Shown: piece after piece, positions 32,907 through 38,975 of the stretch | How positions within the stretch are numbered: the stretch's first letter is position 1 | How the letters are laid out: each line of letters opens with the position of its first letter | Source: a virus | Virus record (IMG/VR): IMGVR_UViG_3300027763_000008 | Span: 1-40,203 of that record | DNA length: 40,203 nucleotides | Strand: one strand, 5' to 3' | The notes under the pieces: model-generated | What the model was told of the DNA's origin: nothing | Database searches by the model: none | What the model saw: the letters and a program-made list of their open reading frames with translations, nothing else | Position numbers and translations under genes: made by a program

Positions 32907-33266
32907 TTATGGAAATCTCAGAAGATAAAGTGTCGAATCTATTAGCTGCTGGATTTCATCTGCAATGTTCTGTATCTCAGAATCCTGCGGTAATACTTTG
33001 CGCTTTTCCTCAAAGTACTCTGACAACTCATGCAACTCACGTTTGCCAGTGTCGGCAGGTGTGTGGTATGTCGCAGGGAATTCTAGAGTTGAATCAAACT
33101 TGCCTTGGATGGCTTCGACTAGATCATCGACCTTGCCTGGTAACTCTTCGTAAAATGTGCCAAGGGCTTTATGTTCCGCATAGGATTTTGATTGCCAATG
33201 CAAAATGTGGGTGTTGGTCGCAGAGTGCAACAAGGTCAGGATTAGATCACCAATTTCATTGTCCAT
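32907..33266 (-). CDS. Ferritin-like helical protein (DUF5856-type)
   Basis: A 119-residue helical protein. It contains LLHSATNTHILHWQSKSYAE (residues 12-31), HKALGTFYEELPGKVDDLVE (32-51) and EIQNIADEIQQLIDSTLYLL at the end. The repeated His/Glu in a helical bundle resembles small Dps-like phage proteins. It could bind iron or protect DNA, but residue-level metal sites are not clear. It is the last gene of the leftward early unit and overlaps the nuclease gene by 11 bases. Confidence 0.72.
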   Translation of the reverse strand: MDNEIGDLILTLLHSATNTHILHWQSKSYAEHKALGTFYEELPGKVDDLVEAIQGKFDSTLEFPATYHTPADTGKRELHELSEYFEEKRKVLPQDSEIQNIADEIQQLIDSTLYLLRFP

Positions 33267-33660
33267 ATGGGACTCCCAAGTGGGTTAAGACACGCCTTGC
33301 TGCTTCTCTGCGCCAAGGTCGCAGGGTTATATTATCTGCTAAATCCATCCATGCGTGAAGTTGTCTTTTGTAGGCTTCCTGAAATGCTAGATTTTTGGTG
33401 TCGTAATCGGTATTTGAAGAGTCTAACCATGTGTGGCAATGGTAGCACCCCCACACGGAATGATGGTCATCTGCCTTAATTGAGCGACCTTTGCCATGAA
33501 TTAATAGGTTGGAGTGACAAGCTACAGTTGTGGAACCCTCCCCCCCCAAACAATTTTTGGCCACCTGTAAAAGACAAGGCTCACCTTCTGCCAATTCTAG
33601 AAGCTTTTTGTCTCTGTAATATTCATGCTTTCCAAAGCCACGTTTGCGCCAACCGCTCAT
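33256..33660 (-). CDS. YbcO/DUF1364-type nuclease
   Basis: A 134-residue protein resembling YbcO, a lambdoid HNH-like nuclease. Marks are KKLLELAEGEPCLLQ (residues 18-32), Cys 29 and Cys 37, TTVACHSN (44-51), a GKG-x4-DD segment (56-65) and CYHCH (72-76). In lambdoid phages this gene sits near RusA-type resolvases and takes part in recombination or repair; the same neighbourhood occurs here (RusA at 34925). It overlaps the small gene upstream (ATGA). Confidence 0.8.
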   Translation of the reverse strand: MSGWRKRGFGKHEYYRDKKLLELAEGEPCLLQVAKNCLGGEGSTTVACHSNLLIHGKGRSIKADDHHSVWGCYHCHTWLDSSNTDYDTKNLAFQEAYKRQLHAWMDLADNITLRPWRREAARRVLTHLGVPYGQ

Positions 33661-33752
33661 CTGGGGGCATCCTCATGGTTATCAGGATTGAATTTAGCTT
33701 TGCGCTGGTCTTTATGTTTTGGATTGGGAAATGGTGGAAATGGCCATGTCAT
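33657..33752 (-). CDS. 31-residue Pro/Lys-rich protein
   Basis: The product starts MTWPFPPFPNPKHKDQRKAK and ends NHEDAPR. Both ends overlap neighbours as ATGA, which is the main support. It is Pro-rich then basic and disordered. Function unknown. Confidence 0.6.
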   Translation of the reverse strand: MTWPFPPFPNPKHKDQRKAKFNPDNHEDAPR

Positions 33753-33967
33753 GCTTGTCCCTTTGCTCGGATGGCTTTAGAAAGTAGTGCACCATCTGCG
33801 CCCCACTCTTGCCATGATTCACACACCTTTGCACACGCCTCACGCTCATGCTGTGCTACTAGCTTGGCAAAGCGTTCTAGGTACTTGTATTGGCTAAACT
33901 CAAAGATATGTTCGTCATCTCTGACTCCAGCCTGTCTAGCCATCTCAATGATTTCATCTTGTGTCAT
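33749..33967 (-). CDS. Conserved small phage protein (ACAKVCE type)
   Basis: A 72-residue helical protein with a HEREACAKVCESWQEWGADG block, a pattern common in early regions of many phages of Proteobacteria. The start overlaps the previous stop. The role of the family is unknown. Confidence 0.8.
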   Translation of the reverse strand: MTQDEIIEMARQAGVRDDEHIFEFSQYKYLERFAKLVAQHEREACAKVCESWQEWGADGALLSKAIRAKGQA

Positions 33968-34281
33968 AGCTTCATCTCCACACGTTTTGTGTACTCTTCA
34001 GTTTTCCACACTTCCACCCGTAATTTGGCAGCCTCAAGCTTCCAACGCAATTCCTCTTCTTCAGCAATTGCATCTTTGATCTGAAATAGCAGTGCCACAT
34101 AGTCCGGATGGGCATAGGCATACATCTCTTTTGCACCCAATGACCCTTCTTCTTCAGAAGCCAGTATGGCCTTTTTTGACTTGCGATACTCTTCTAATTG
34201 CACCCTAGTAGCCTTAGATTGGGCATATTTAGGTGCGTTTGTCAGAATAAAGTTGATTGCTAGATGTGCGGGATTTTCCAT
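33964..34281 (-). CDS. Conserved helical early protein
   Basis: A 105-residue protein with a basic N-terminal helix (KYAQSKATRVQLEEYRKSKK), a middle turn (AYAHPDYVALL) and a C-terminal coiled coil (AIAEEEELRWKLEAAKLRVE). Similar coiled proteins are frequent in phage early regions; some contact recombination proteins, but the role here is unknown. It overlaps its neighbours at both ends. Confidence 0.76.
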   Translation of the reverse strand: MENPAHLAINFILTNAPKYAQSKATRVQLEEYRKSKKAILASEEEGSLGAKEMYAYAHPDYVALLFQIKDAIAEEEELRWKLEAAKLRVEVWKTEEYTKRVEMKL

Positions 34282-34550
34282 TACATTGCCTCGTTGATTA
34301 ACTTTTCTATGCCTTTGTCTATGCTGCCATCACCCATTTCAGTCAAAACTTTCTTTTGAATTGAATTGAGTTCAAGCTTGGCCACAGTGTTGTAAGTCAA
34401 AGTTCTAGGCTTTCCTGCACCCTTACGCTTACCACCCCATGTGCCAACAGGTCTGCCCAATTTCTTAGACAGTGCCTCTTTGCGCCTTTGCTCCATAATT
34501 TCCCACGCTTGGGCTAGTGCTTCAGGTGGGATGTTGCTTATCAGGCTCAT
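34281..34550 (-). CDS. Small basic protein with GKRKGAGKPR motif
   Basis: About 89 residues from the ATG at 34550, which overlaps the TGA of the Cys-rich peptide gene as ATGA; the longer frame from 34583 would overlap that gene almost fully. Residues 30-52 hold RPVGTWGGKRKGAGKPRTLT, a glycine/basic motif common in small phage and transposon DNA-binding proteins. The rest is helical. It may bind DNA or RNA. Confidence 0.75.
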   Translation of the reverse strand: MSLISNIPPEALAQAWEIMEQRRKEALSKKLGRPVGTWGGKRKGAGKPRTLTYNTVAKLELNSIQKKVLTEMGDGSIDKGIEKLINEAM

Positions 34551-34627
34551 TTTCTCAGTGGACAGTTTCTGCCTTGATTGCAATTTCCATTACATGGTGG
34601 GCAAGTTTTAGGAATAGTTGTGTTCAT
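34547..34627 (-). CDS. 26-residue Cys-rich peptide
   Basis: The product starts MNTTIPKTCPPCNGNCNQGR and ends NCPLRK. The C-x2-C-x3-C-x5-C spacing matches a recurring short phage protein (CxxC...C..GRxCP) and could bind zinc. Its start and stop overlap neighbours as ATGA. Confidence 0.75.
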   Translation of the reverse strand: MNTTIPKTCPPCNGNCNQGRNCPLRK

Positions 34628-34860
34628 GGCTCGTAATTCTCCAATTGCCAAATCTTTTTCTCATTGATGGCATTGCAACCTTCAATTTCTAGTTCTGCAA
34701 ATTGCTCTGGTGAAATCAAACCAATTACTTCTACACCCTCAAATTTGACTGATTCAATGTTTTCATCATAAATTCCGTCAATGTCTTCATCGTATGACAT
34801 GGTGACTTGGACTATTTCGCTACCACCGCCTGTTGTGGCTTGAAAATCAATTGTGTTCAT
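34624..34860 (-). CDS. Small acidic protein, unknown
   Basis: A 78-residue acidic beta/alpha protein (VTMSYDEDIDGIYDE; LISPEQFAELEIEG). The start carries the full AAGGAGAAAGTAATG ribosome cassette shared with the rightward early genes. It follows a promoter at 34906-34933. Function unknown. Confidence 0.8.
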   Translation of the reverse strand: MNTIDFQATTGGGSEIVQVTMSYDEDIDGIYDENIESVKFEGVEVIGLISPEQFAELEIEGCNAINEKKIWQLENYEP

Positions 34861-34905
34861 TACTTTCTCCTTTAAAAACTTAAATATATCTTGAAATCTT
34901 GATTA

Positions 34906-34933
34906 TTTATATAGGGACTTACCCTTAGTCCAA
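34906..34933 (-). promoter_or_regulatory. Sigma70-like internal promoter
   Basis: On the minus strand TTGGAC (34928-34933) and TATAAA (34906-34911) are 16 bases apart. It overlaps the end of rusA and would boost the genes from 34860 leftward. The TTGGAC match is partial, so this is a candidate. Confidence 0.5.
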
Positions 34934-35353
34934 ATCTTCCCTGACCATAACTTCGACCATGCCGACAGTGCCATAGACCTTGGTGATGTGCAGGGTTAAC
35001 ACTTGGGAATCGTCATGGTAGACCGCACCATTCATGGCATCTAAAAAGCATTTGGAAATATTATCGATGTCAGGCTTCTTAATTGGCTTCTCAGAGCCGT
35101 TTAAACAGGCTTCTGTGCGCTTTTTGGAATAGGACTGAGGGATAGGTACTGTGATGTAGATTGCGACTGTTACAGGCGTTTCTAGGATTTCATTGCTTCC
35201 CATGGCTTTTCGAGCAGCATCATTTATTACAGTTTCGTAATCTCGGGTTTTGGTAGGGGTGTAGGTGGATACAAAGTTACCCCGCCTTGCAAACTTGGGA
35301 CGGCCTTTGCCAACTGGATTGCCTTCAACCATGTAGGTGAGCATAAATGTCAT
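34925..35353 (-). CDS. rusA: RusA-type Holliday junction resolvase
   Basis: A 142-residue RusA-family endonuclease that cuts four-way junctions made during recombination or replication-fork repair. Marks are GNPVGKGRPKFAR (residues 11-23), KPDIDNISKCFLDAMNG (93-109) with Asp 95 and Asp 97, and YHDDSQV (112-118) with Asp 114/115; these acidic residues bind the metal. Length fits the family. The ATG overlaps the upstream stop (ATGA). It works with the annealing protein and YbcO-like nuclease elsewhere in the early regions. Confidence 0.92.
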   Translation of the reverse strand: MTFMLTYMVEGNPVGKGRPKFARRGNFVSTYTPTKTRDYETVINDAARKAMGSNEILETPVTVAIYITVPIPQSYSKKRTEACLNGSEKPIKKPDIDNISKCFLDAMNGAVYHDDSQVLTLHITKVYGTVGMVEVMVREDLD

Positions 35354-35562
35354 GCAAGTGTCCCATCTTTAATTCGGTTCATGTAATCTCGGATTCTGTC
35401 TCTTGCTCCAGAGCCATAAATACGCTCTGCTCTCTCAAGTCGGGCACGGATAAGATCCCTGTTCTTACCCCATTCCCAATTGCGGTATAGCTCTCTGGCC
35501 TCTGCTTGCTCTAGGATGACCCTGTCGCTAGGACCTTGGATATTACGTCTGCTGAAAGTCAC
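35350..35562 (-). CDS. Small basic early protein
   Basis: A 70-residue, Arg-rich helical protein (RNWEWGKNRDLIRARLERAE; RIRDYMNRIKDG) with a GTG start and GGAG just upstream. Arg-rich helices suggest nucleic-acid binding. It overlaps rusA (ATGA) downstream and the small gene 35543-35656 upstream by 20 bases. Confidence 0.75.
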   Translation of the reverse strand: MTFSRRNIQGPSDRVILEQAEARELYRNWEWGKNRDLIRARLERAERIYGSGARDRIRDYMNRIKDGTLA

Positions 35563-35656
35563 CAGTAAGCTCCAAAGCCATCAGTATTATTTTTTCTGGG
35601 TAAGGCACTCCGTCTTTAACCTTATCCAAGATTCTGATTGCGTCTGCGTATGTCAA
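35543..35656 (-). CDS. 37-residue conserved peptide (TTG start)
   Basis: The product starts (as Met) MTYADAIRILDKVKDGVPYP and ends MALELTGDFQQT. GGGAG eight bases upstream makes a strong ribosome site for the TTG. The AIRILDKVKDG...LTGD pattern is familiar from small phage early proteins. It overlaps both neighbours. Function unknown. Confidence 0.75.
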   Translation of the reverse strand: MTYADAIRILDKVKDGVPYPEKIILMALELTGDFQQT

Positions 35657-35915
35657 GCTTTTCTCCCATAATTAAAAATTTAGCAGCCCAAAAAAAACCT
35701 ATTGCTTCATTATTTAATTTGTATTTGTTTAATTTTTCAGCTTTAAGTGATGCTATTTTTCTTTTATTTGATTCTTGTTCAAGTTTTTGTATACATTTTT
35801 CTTTTTCAAAATCTGCAATCAAAGAAGCAAAAGCTTGTATTCGCATATCAAATTCAGCATCTTGGGCATCCCATCCAGCTTCAACTGCCATGCAAATAAT
35901 GTCATTTTTATTCAT
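35622..35915 (-). CDS. Small early protein, unknown
   Basis: A 97-residue protein beginning MNKNDIICMAVEAGWDAQDA, then FASLIADFEKEKC and a Lys-rich helical region. Its 5' part resembles the HEREAC-type protein at 33749-33967 (IIxMAxxAG, FAxLxA-xExxxC), so the two are probably paralogues. It overlaps the replication initiator gene by four bases. The 3' half is more AT-rich and Lys-rich than its neighbours. Confidence 0.72.
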   Translation of the reverse strand: MNKNDIICMAVEAGWDAQDAEFDMRIQAFASLIADFEKEKCIQKLEQESNKRKIASLKAEKLNKYKLNNEAIGFFWAAKFLIMGEKLDIRRRNQNLG

Positions 35916-36682
35916 GCTTTTCTCCTTAACTCAGCCATCTTTGCCAATACCTCAAATGGTATGGGGGCAGCCTTTTTATCGTCTGCCTTTATCTTTTCCA
36001 AAGCAGGGTCAGGAAGGTTTGATGGTGCAACAGTTACCCTACCAATGTCGGCAGGGTTCATTTTGGGTGCGTTTGTGCTTCTCACCCAATTGCGCCATGT
36101 AGCTTCCCAATCAAGCTTCACACCCTTTTGGCCAGGTTGAGCAATCCAATAATCTTTGAACTTTTCAAAAGTCTGTAATGGCTCTAGATCTGGTCTTTCT
36201 TTTTTACAAAAAGCTAACCATTCACCTGTAAAAAGAAAATCTGAAGAGAGGCGTGAGCCTCGCTTGTTCTTATCTATTGGTTTATGGTTTATGGTTAGTG
36301 GTTTATGGTTAGGGTTATTTTGGCTTTCATTTGGTAACCCATCAATAACCGACTGGGTTTTCTTTGGCCTACCACCTAGCTTCCCATTGTTCTTGTTTTT
36401 CTCTACTTGCTCTTGGTAGTCCTTGATCTCCACTTCTATGCGCTTATGCACATACCCTGTTTTACCCTCTTTAAAGAAGTCAGACAGTACATTTTGTAGG
36501 GATGAAAACTCCATGTCAGAACCCAAACGTAACCTACGAGAAACCACTTGGGTTTCCAAAGGTATGGGCTTTTCATCAAGGTAATACCAATCAATTAATT
36601 GGCGATAAATACCATGCTCAATCGTTGAAAGATGACTAGTGTCTTTCCGATAGTCGGCTATGTTGAACTTGTAGTAGTGCAT
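35912..36682 (-). CDS. DUF1376-type replication initiator
   Basis: A 256-residue protein. Residues 1-90 match the DUF1376 domain (MHYYKFNIADYRKDTSHLST; IYRQLIDWYYLDEKPIP), found at the N-terminus of phage and prophage replication initiators (O-protein role). A basic linker with GKLGGRPKK (101-108) and NHKP repeats (125-134) precedes a C-terminal domain (WLAFCKKERPDLEPLQTFEKF; WEATWRNWVRS) of the kind that recruits a helicase or loader. No helicase-loader gene was found, so it probably engages host proteins. The gene carries heptamer repeats at 36279-36313, as lambda O carries its origin. Confidence 0.85.
   Translation of the reverse strand: MHYYKFNIADYRKDTSHLSTIEHGIYRQLIDWYYLDEKPIPLETQVVSRRLRLGSDMEFSSLQNVLSDFFKEGKTGYVHKRIEVEIKDYQEQVEKNKNNGKLGGRPKKTQSVIDGLPNESQNNPNHKPLTINHKPIDKNKRGSRLSSDFLFTGEWLAFCKKERPDLEPLQTFEKFKDYWIAQPGQKGVKLDWEATWRNWVRSTNAPKMNPADIGRVTVAPSNLPDPALEKIKADDKKAAPIPFEVLAKMAELRRKA
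36279..36313 (+). repeat. Heptamer repeats inside the initiator gene, candidate origin
   Basis: Five successive seven-base units: GGTTTAT, GGTTTAT, GGTTAGT, GGTTTAT, GGTTAGG. The period of seven is not a multiple of three, so coding constraint does not explain it; the DNA repeat itself seems to be selected. This mirrors lambda, where initiator-binding iterons lie within the O gene. Confidence 0.65.
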
Positions 36683-36726
36683 AAAATCCGCTTTTTAAAC
36701 ACCCTTTAAAGAAACTGCGGCAGGAG

Positions 36727-36764
36727 AAGGGTTAACTCTTTTCAGTGGGGTAGCTACCCCCCAC
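36727..36764 (-). promoter_or_regulatory. Operator-like palindromes in the initiator leader
   Basis: GTGGGG (36745-36750) pairs with CCCCAC (36759-36764), with the core GGGGTAGCTACCCC being a perfect palindrome. AAGGGTTAACTCTT (36727-36740) is a near palindrome similar to AGGGTTAACCCT at 30891. Both lie in the 5' leader between promoter 36783-36811 and the initiator ATG, where they could serve as operator or RNA hairpin. Confidence 0.55.
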
Positions 36765-36782
36765 CTAGCCGTGTTTCAAAAC

Positions 36783-36811
36783 AATATAACCTATTTTTGA
36801 CTACGCTTCAA
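36783..36811 (-). promoter_or_regulatory. Sigma70-like promoter for the replication genes
   Basis: On the minus strand TTGAAG (36806-36811) lies 17 bases before TATATT (36783-36788). The transcript would start near 36776, giving a leader of about 94 bases before the DUF1376 gene. Good spacing and near-consensus hexamers. Confidence 0.6.
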
Positions 36812-36988
36812 GCTTCTAAGCTTAGTTGTTGAATGGCCAATATGGAAAAATCCACATGATGGGCATTTGTATATCTGAAAAGAATTATCTCTTTTTTTAG
36901 AAATTGTGGATTCGGCTATGGTAAATGTTGGAAATGGATGCTTACCCACACACTGAACGGCAGGGTCAAACTTGTCGGTTGTTTTCAC
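36791..36988 (-). CDS. Small zinc-finger-like protein
   Basis: I prefer the GTG at 36988, preceded by AGGCGG, giving 65 residues (MKTTDKFDPAVQCVGKHPFP onward). An upstream ATG at 37054 would overlap the regulator gene by 89 bases and adds only antisense-like residues. IYKCPSCGFFHIGH is a C-x2-C...H-x2-H finger-like unit, followed by a basic tail. Early regulatory or DNA-binding role is likely. Confidence 0.72.
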   Translation of the reverse strand: MKTTDKFDPAVQCVGKHPFPTFTIAESTISKKRDNSFQIYKCPSCGFFHIGHSTTKLRSLKRSQK

Positions 36989-37346
36989 TAGAAACCGCCT
37001 TTGAATAGGTTGTAAAGGTGGGATTGCCCTTGTAAAAGCTTCTAGCATGGGCATTCATTATTCTGTACTCAGCAGGGGTAAATATACCCTTTGCGTTCCT
37101 GATATCAAAGGGGTTTAGTTTGTCTTCAGGCTCACTTTGTTTTTGCTCCCATATTGGGTTCGTTAAAGTGTACTCTGCCACCCAGTAGCGACCAAACTTG
37201 ACCTGTCTTGTTGTTAGCTCACCTTTGTAGCGTAATTTCTTGGCCGTAGACAGAACTGTAGACTTGGTCATACCAGTTAAATTGACCACCTCATAAGAGG
37301 TTAAAGGACCATTTTGTAGGGCATTGATTACTAACGCTTGGCTCAT
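36966..37346 (-). CDS. Winged-helix DNA-binding regulator
   Basis: A 126-residue protein with an N-terminal winged helix-turn-helix (residues 3-60): VINALQNGPLTSYEVVNLTG, MTKSTVLSTAKKLRYKGEL, then a wing around RQVKFGRYWVAEYT. The C-terminal half is polar and probably makes contacts or dimerises. The ATG overlaps the upstream stop (ATGA). As second gene after the divergent control site at 37548-37576, it is the best candidate for the regulator that binds the TATTAGGG dyads; this is inference. Confidence 0.8.
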   Translation of the reverse strand: MSQALVINALQNGPLTSYEVVNLTGMTKSTVLSTAKKLRYKGELTTRQVKFGRYWVAEYTLTNPIWEQKQSEPEDKLNPFDIRNAKGIFTPAEYRIMNAHARSFYKGNPTFTTYSKAVSSENNRQV

Positions 37347-37519
37347 TTGTACATTCCTGAAATGTTGATGGATTTATCGGTGTGAAGCTCTAAGGCTTTG
37401 CATAGTAAAGCAACAATGGCGGCATCTCTGTCGTCAGGTTGGCTATAAGTTATAACCAAGTTATAGGCGTAAGCCAATAGGGCTTGGGCGCAATCGTGTT
37501 CGGTTTGTTCAATGTTCAT
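37343..37519 (-). CDS. 58-residue first gene of the leftward early unit
   Basis: The product starts MNIEQTEHDCAQALLAYAYN, with helical continuation (DDRDAAIVALLCKALELH) and end NISGMYK. Its stop overlaps the regulator ATG (ATGA). The start lies only 8 bases from a TAATAT element and the ribosome site is weak, so the mRNA may have a very short leader. Function unknown; early small proteins of this position often target host functions. Confidence 0.76.
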   Translation of the reverse strand: MNIEQTEHDCAQALLAYAYNLVITYSQPDDRDAAIVALLCKALELHTDKSINISGMYK

Positions 37520-37547
37520 ACGCAGAATATTAGTGTTGTTTTTTTGT

Positions 37548-37576
37548 TTGTCTATTAGGGTTTATCCTAATACAAA
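37548..37576. promoter_or_regulatory. Divergent promoter with TATTAGG/CCTAATA operator
   Basis: TATTAGG (37553-37559) and CCTAATA (37566-37572) are a perfect inverted repeat around GTTTAT. For rightward transcription, TTGTCT (37548-37553) and TACAAA (37571-37576) are 17 bases apart, so the dyad fills the spacer exactly. For leftward transcription, TAGACA (37549-37554) lies 16 bases before TAATAT. A protein bound here could control both early units at once. Confidence 0.6.
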
Positions 37577-37622
37577 TAATTTAAAAGTCGTGGCACATTA
37601 GAGGCTCTTTAAGGAGAAAGTA

Positions 37623-37823
37623 ATGGCAACACTAAACGGCAGAAACGTGGTAGACATCGAAGTAGATGGTGTCGATAGTAGGGATTATCCTGATTTTTCA
37701 GATGCGTATTTCAGTTACGCTTGCTACGAGGATGGCACTCCATTGACAGATGATGAGCTTAACAAACTCACAGAAGACAATGGCGACCTCTTGTATAACA
37801 AAGCATATGATTCACTTCACTAA
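37623..37823 (+). CDS. Small acidic protein, first gene of the rightward early unit
   Basis: A 66-residue acidic protein starting MATLNGRNVVDIEVDGVDSR, followed by an aromatic/acidic segment (YPDFSDAYFSYACYED) and a short C-terminal helix. AAGGAGAAAGTAATG carries the start. The acidic surface with a beta-like opening could suit a host-protein inhibitor or regulator; this is unproven. Confidence 0.8.
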   Translation: MATLNGRNVVDIEVDGVDSRDYPDFSDAYFSYACYEDGTPLTDDELNKLTEDNGDLLYNKAYDSLH

Positions 37824-37835
37824 GGAGAAAGTAAA

Positions 37836-38009
37836 ATGACAAACTCAATGGAAATTGAAATAACAAAAGTTTTAGATATAGAAATCACTTCTATAGAAGA
37901 AAGAACTTTAGGCAGCTACAGAGAAATTTTTATTGAATCAGCAAATGGTAATTTAAGAATTAAACTGTACGCAAACAATGATCCAGCAGAAATCAAAGTT
38001 TTAATTTAA
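37836..38009 (+). CDS. 57-residue acidic beta-rich protein
   Basis: The product starts MTNSMEIEITKVLDIEITSI, continues with YREIFIESANGNLRIKLY and ends EIKVLI. AAGGAGAAAGTA precedes the ATG and follows the previous stop almost directly. Alternating polar/hydrophobic residues suggest a small beta-sheet protein. Function unknown. Confidence 0.8.
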   Translation: MTNSMEIEITKVLDIEITSIEERTLGSYREIFIESANGNLRIKLYANNDPAEIKVLI

Positions 38010-38019
38010 GGAGAAAGTA

Positions 38020-38190
38020 ATGAAAACAAAAACACTTATTCATGTTCGTCAATTGTTTATGACGTATGATGCACCCCCCCAAACAATTCGCAGCTACCAA
38101 CGTCAATGGATTCGCTCTGTGCGCTATCTTGGCGACAATTGGTTGTTGGCCAAAAAGGTAGAAAGACTTGAAACTCCAAAACCTATTTGA
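38020..38190 (+). CDS. 56-residue basic protein
   Basis: The product starts MKTKTLIHVRQLFMTYDAPP and continues QTIRSYQRQWIRSVRYLGDN to a basic end. It is rich in Arg, Gln and aromatic residues. The AAGGAGAAAGTAATG cassette overlaps the previous stop region. A nucleic-acid-binding role is plausible. Function unknown. Confidence 0.8.
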   Translation: MKTKTLIHVRQLFMTYDAPPQTIRSYQRQWIRSVRYLGDNWLLAKKVERLETPKPI

Positions 38191-38206
38191 TAGGCAGGGT
38201 GATATC

Positions 38207-38404
38207 GTGAACAACTACATCATCGAATACAAAGAAGAGTACGCCTATACAAAGTACTGCCCATATTGCGTTCAACCCAAAGGACAAAAGTTTGTCTGTT
38301 GTGGTGAGATGGATTGGGTAGATTTCAAAGACCTTGATGACAACACTCAACTAGAAATCATCAAGGAAGAATATGACAATGCATTCAAAAACCACAAGGT
38401 ATAA
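38207..38404 (+). CDS. Small zinc-ribbon-like protein
   Basis: I choose GTG 38207 (AGGGTG just before it) over a TTG at 38168 that lies inside the previous gene. The 65-residue product starts MNNYIIEYKEEYAYTKYCPY; CPYC-x8-CC-GE forms a probable metal site, followed by an acidic helical tail (QLEIIKEEYDNAFKNH). It is one base before the annealing-protein gene and may act with it. Confidence 0.75.
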   Translation: MNNYIIEYKEEYAYTKYCPYCVQPKGQKFVCCGEMDWVDFKDLDDNTQLEIIKEEYDNAFKNHKV

Positions 38405-38405
38405 C

Positions 38406-38975
38406 ATGACAGTAAATGACTTGCTCAAACTAAACGTAAACGAGCATACAGAGAAAAAAGGCAACCTGACATATTTGTCATGGGCTTGGGCATGGGATCA
38501 AGCTCTTAGGGCTGATCCACAAGCTCACTTCCAAGTACAGATGTTTGGTGACAAGTGCTATACAGAAATCAATGGCACTTACATGGTCTGGGTGACAGTC
38601 ACTATGTTTGGCAAACCTATGACCTGCCAACTGCCTGTGATGGATCACCGCAACAAGGCCATCATTGCGCCTGATGCGTTTGCAGTGAATACATCCATCA
38701 TGCGGTGCATGACCAAGGCTCTAAGCCTCCATGGCCTAGGACTGTATATCTATGCGGGTGAAGACCTGCCAGAGCTTGATACAGGGATTATTGATGCAGT
38801 GGTAGCTGCCATCAAAGAAAGATACGATGCTGGTGATGAAGCTGGTATGTATGGCGAATGGGAATCCATTACGGATAACGAAGTTCGCATCAGGGTTTGG
38901 GATACTCTCAAGCCAGACAGTAAGGTAAGGTCGGCTATCAAAGCCTATAAAGAAAAAATGAAGGAAAGTACATGA
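38406..38975 (+). CDS. DUF1071-type single-strand annealing protein
   Basis: A 189-residue protein from the ATG at 38406, with AAGG upstream and one base after the prior stop; the frame extends 33 bases further upstream without a site. LTYLSWAWAWDQAL (residues 21-34) and RCMTKALSLHGLGLYIYAGE (100-119) are the family hallmarks. Members (Sak3/DUF1071 group) anneal complementary single strands in phage recombination. The next gene, with a four-base overlap, is SSB-like, the usual partner. Confidence 0.88.
   Translation: MTVNDLLKLNVNEHTEKKGNLTYLSWAWAWDQALRADPQAHFQVQMFGDKCYTEINGTYMVWVTVTMFGKPMTCQLPVMDHRNKAIIAPDAFAVNTSIMRCMTKALSLHGLGLYIYAGEDLPELDTGIIDAVVAAIKERYDAGDEAGMYGEWESITDNEVRIRVWDTLKPDSKVRSAIKAYKEKMKEST

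Noticed and set aside
36745-36764. GGGGTAGCTACCCC as a terminator
   Set aside because: No T-run on either strand; more likely an operator or leader hairpin.
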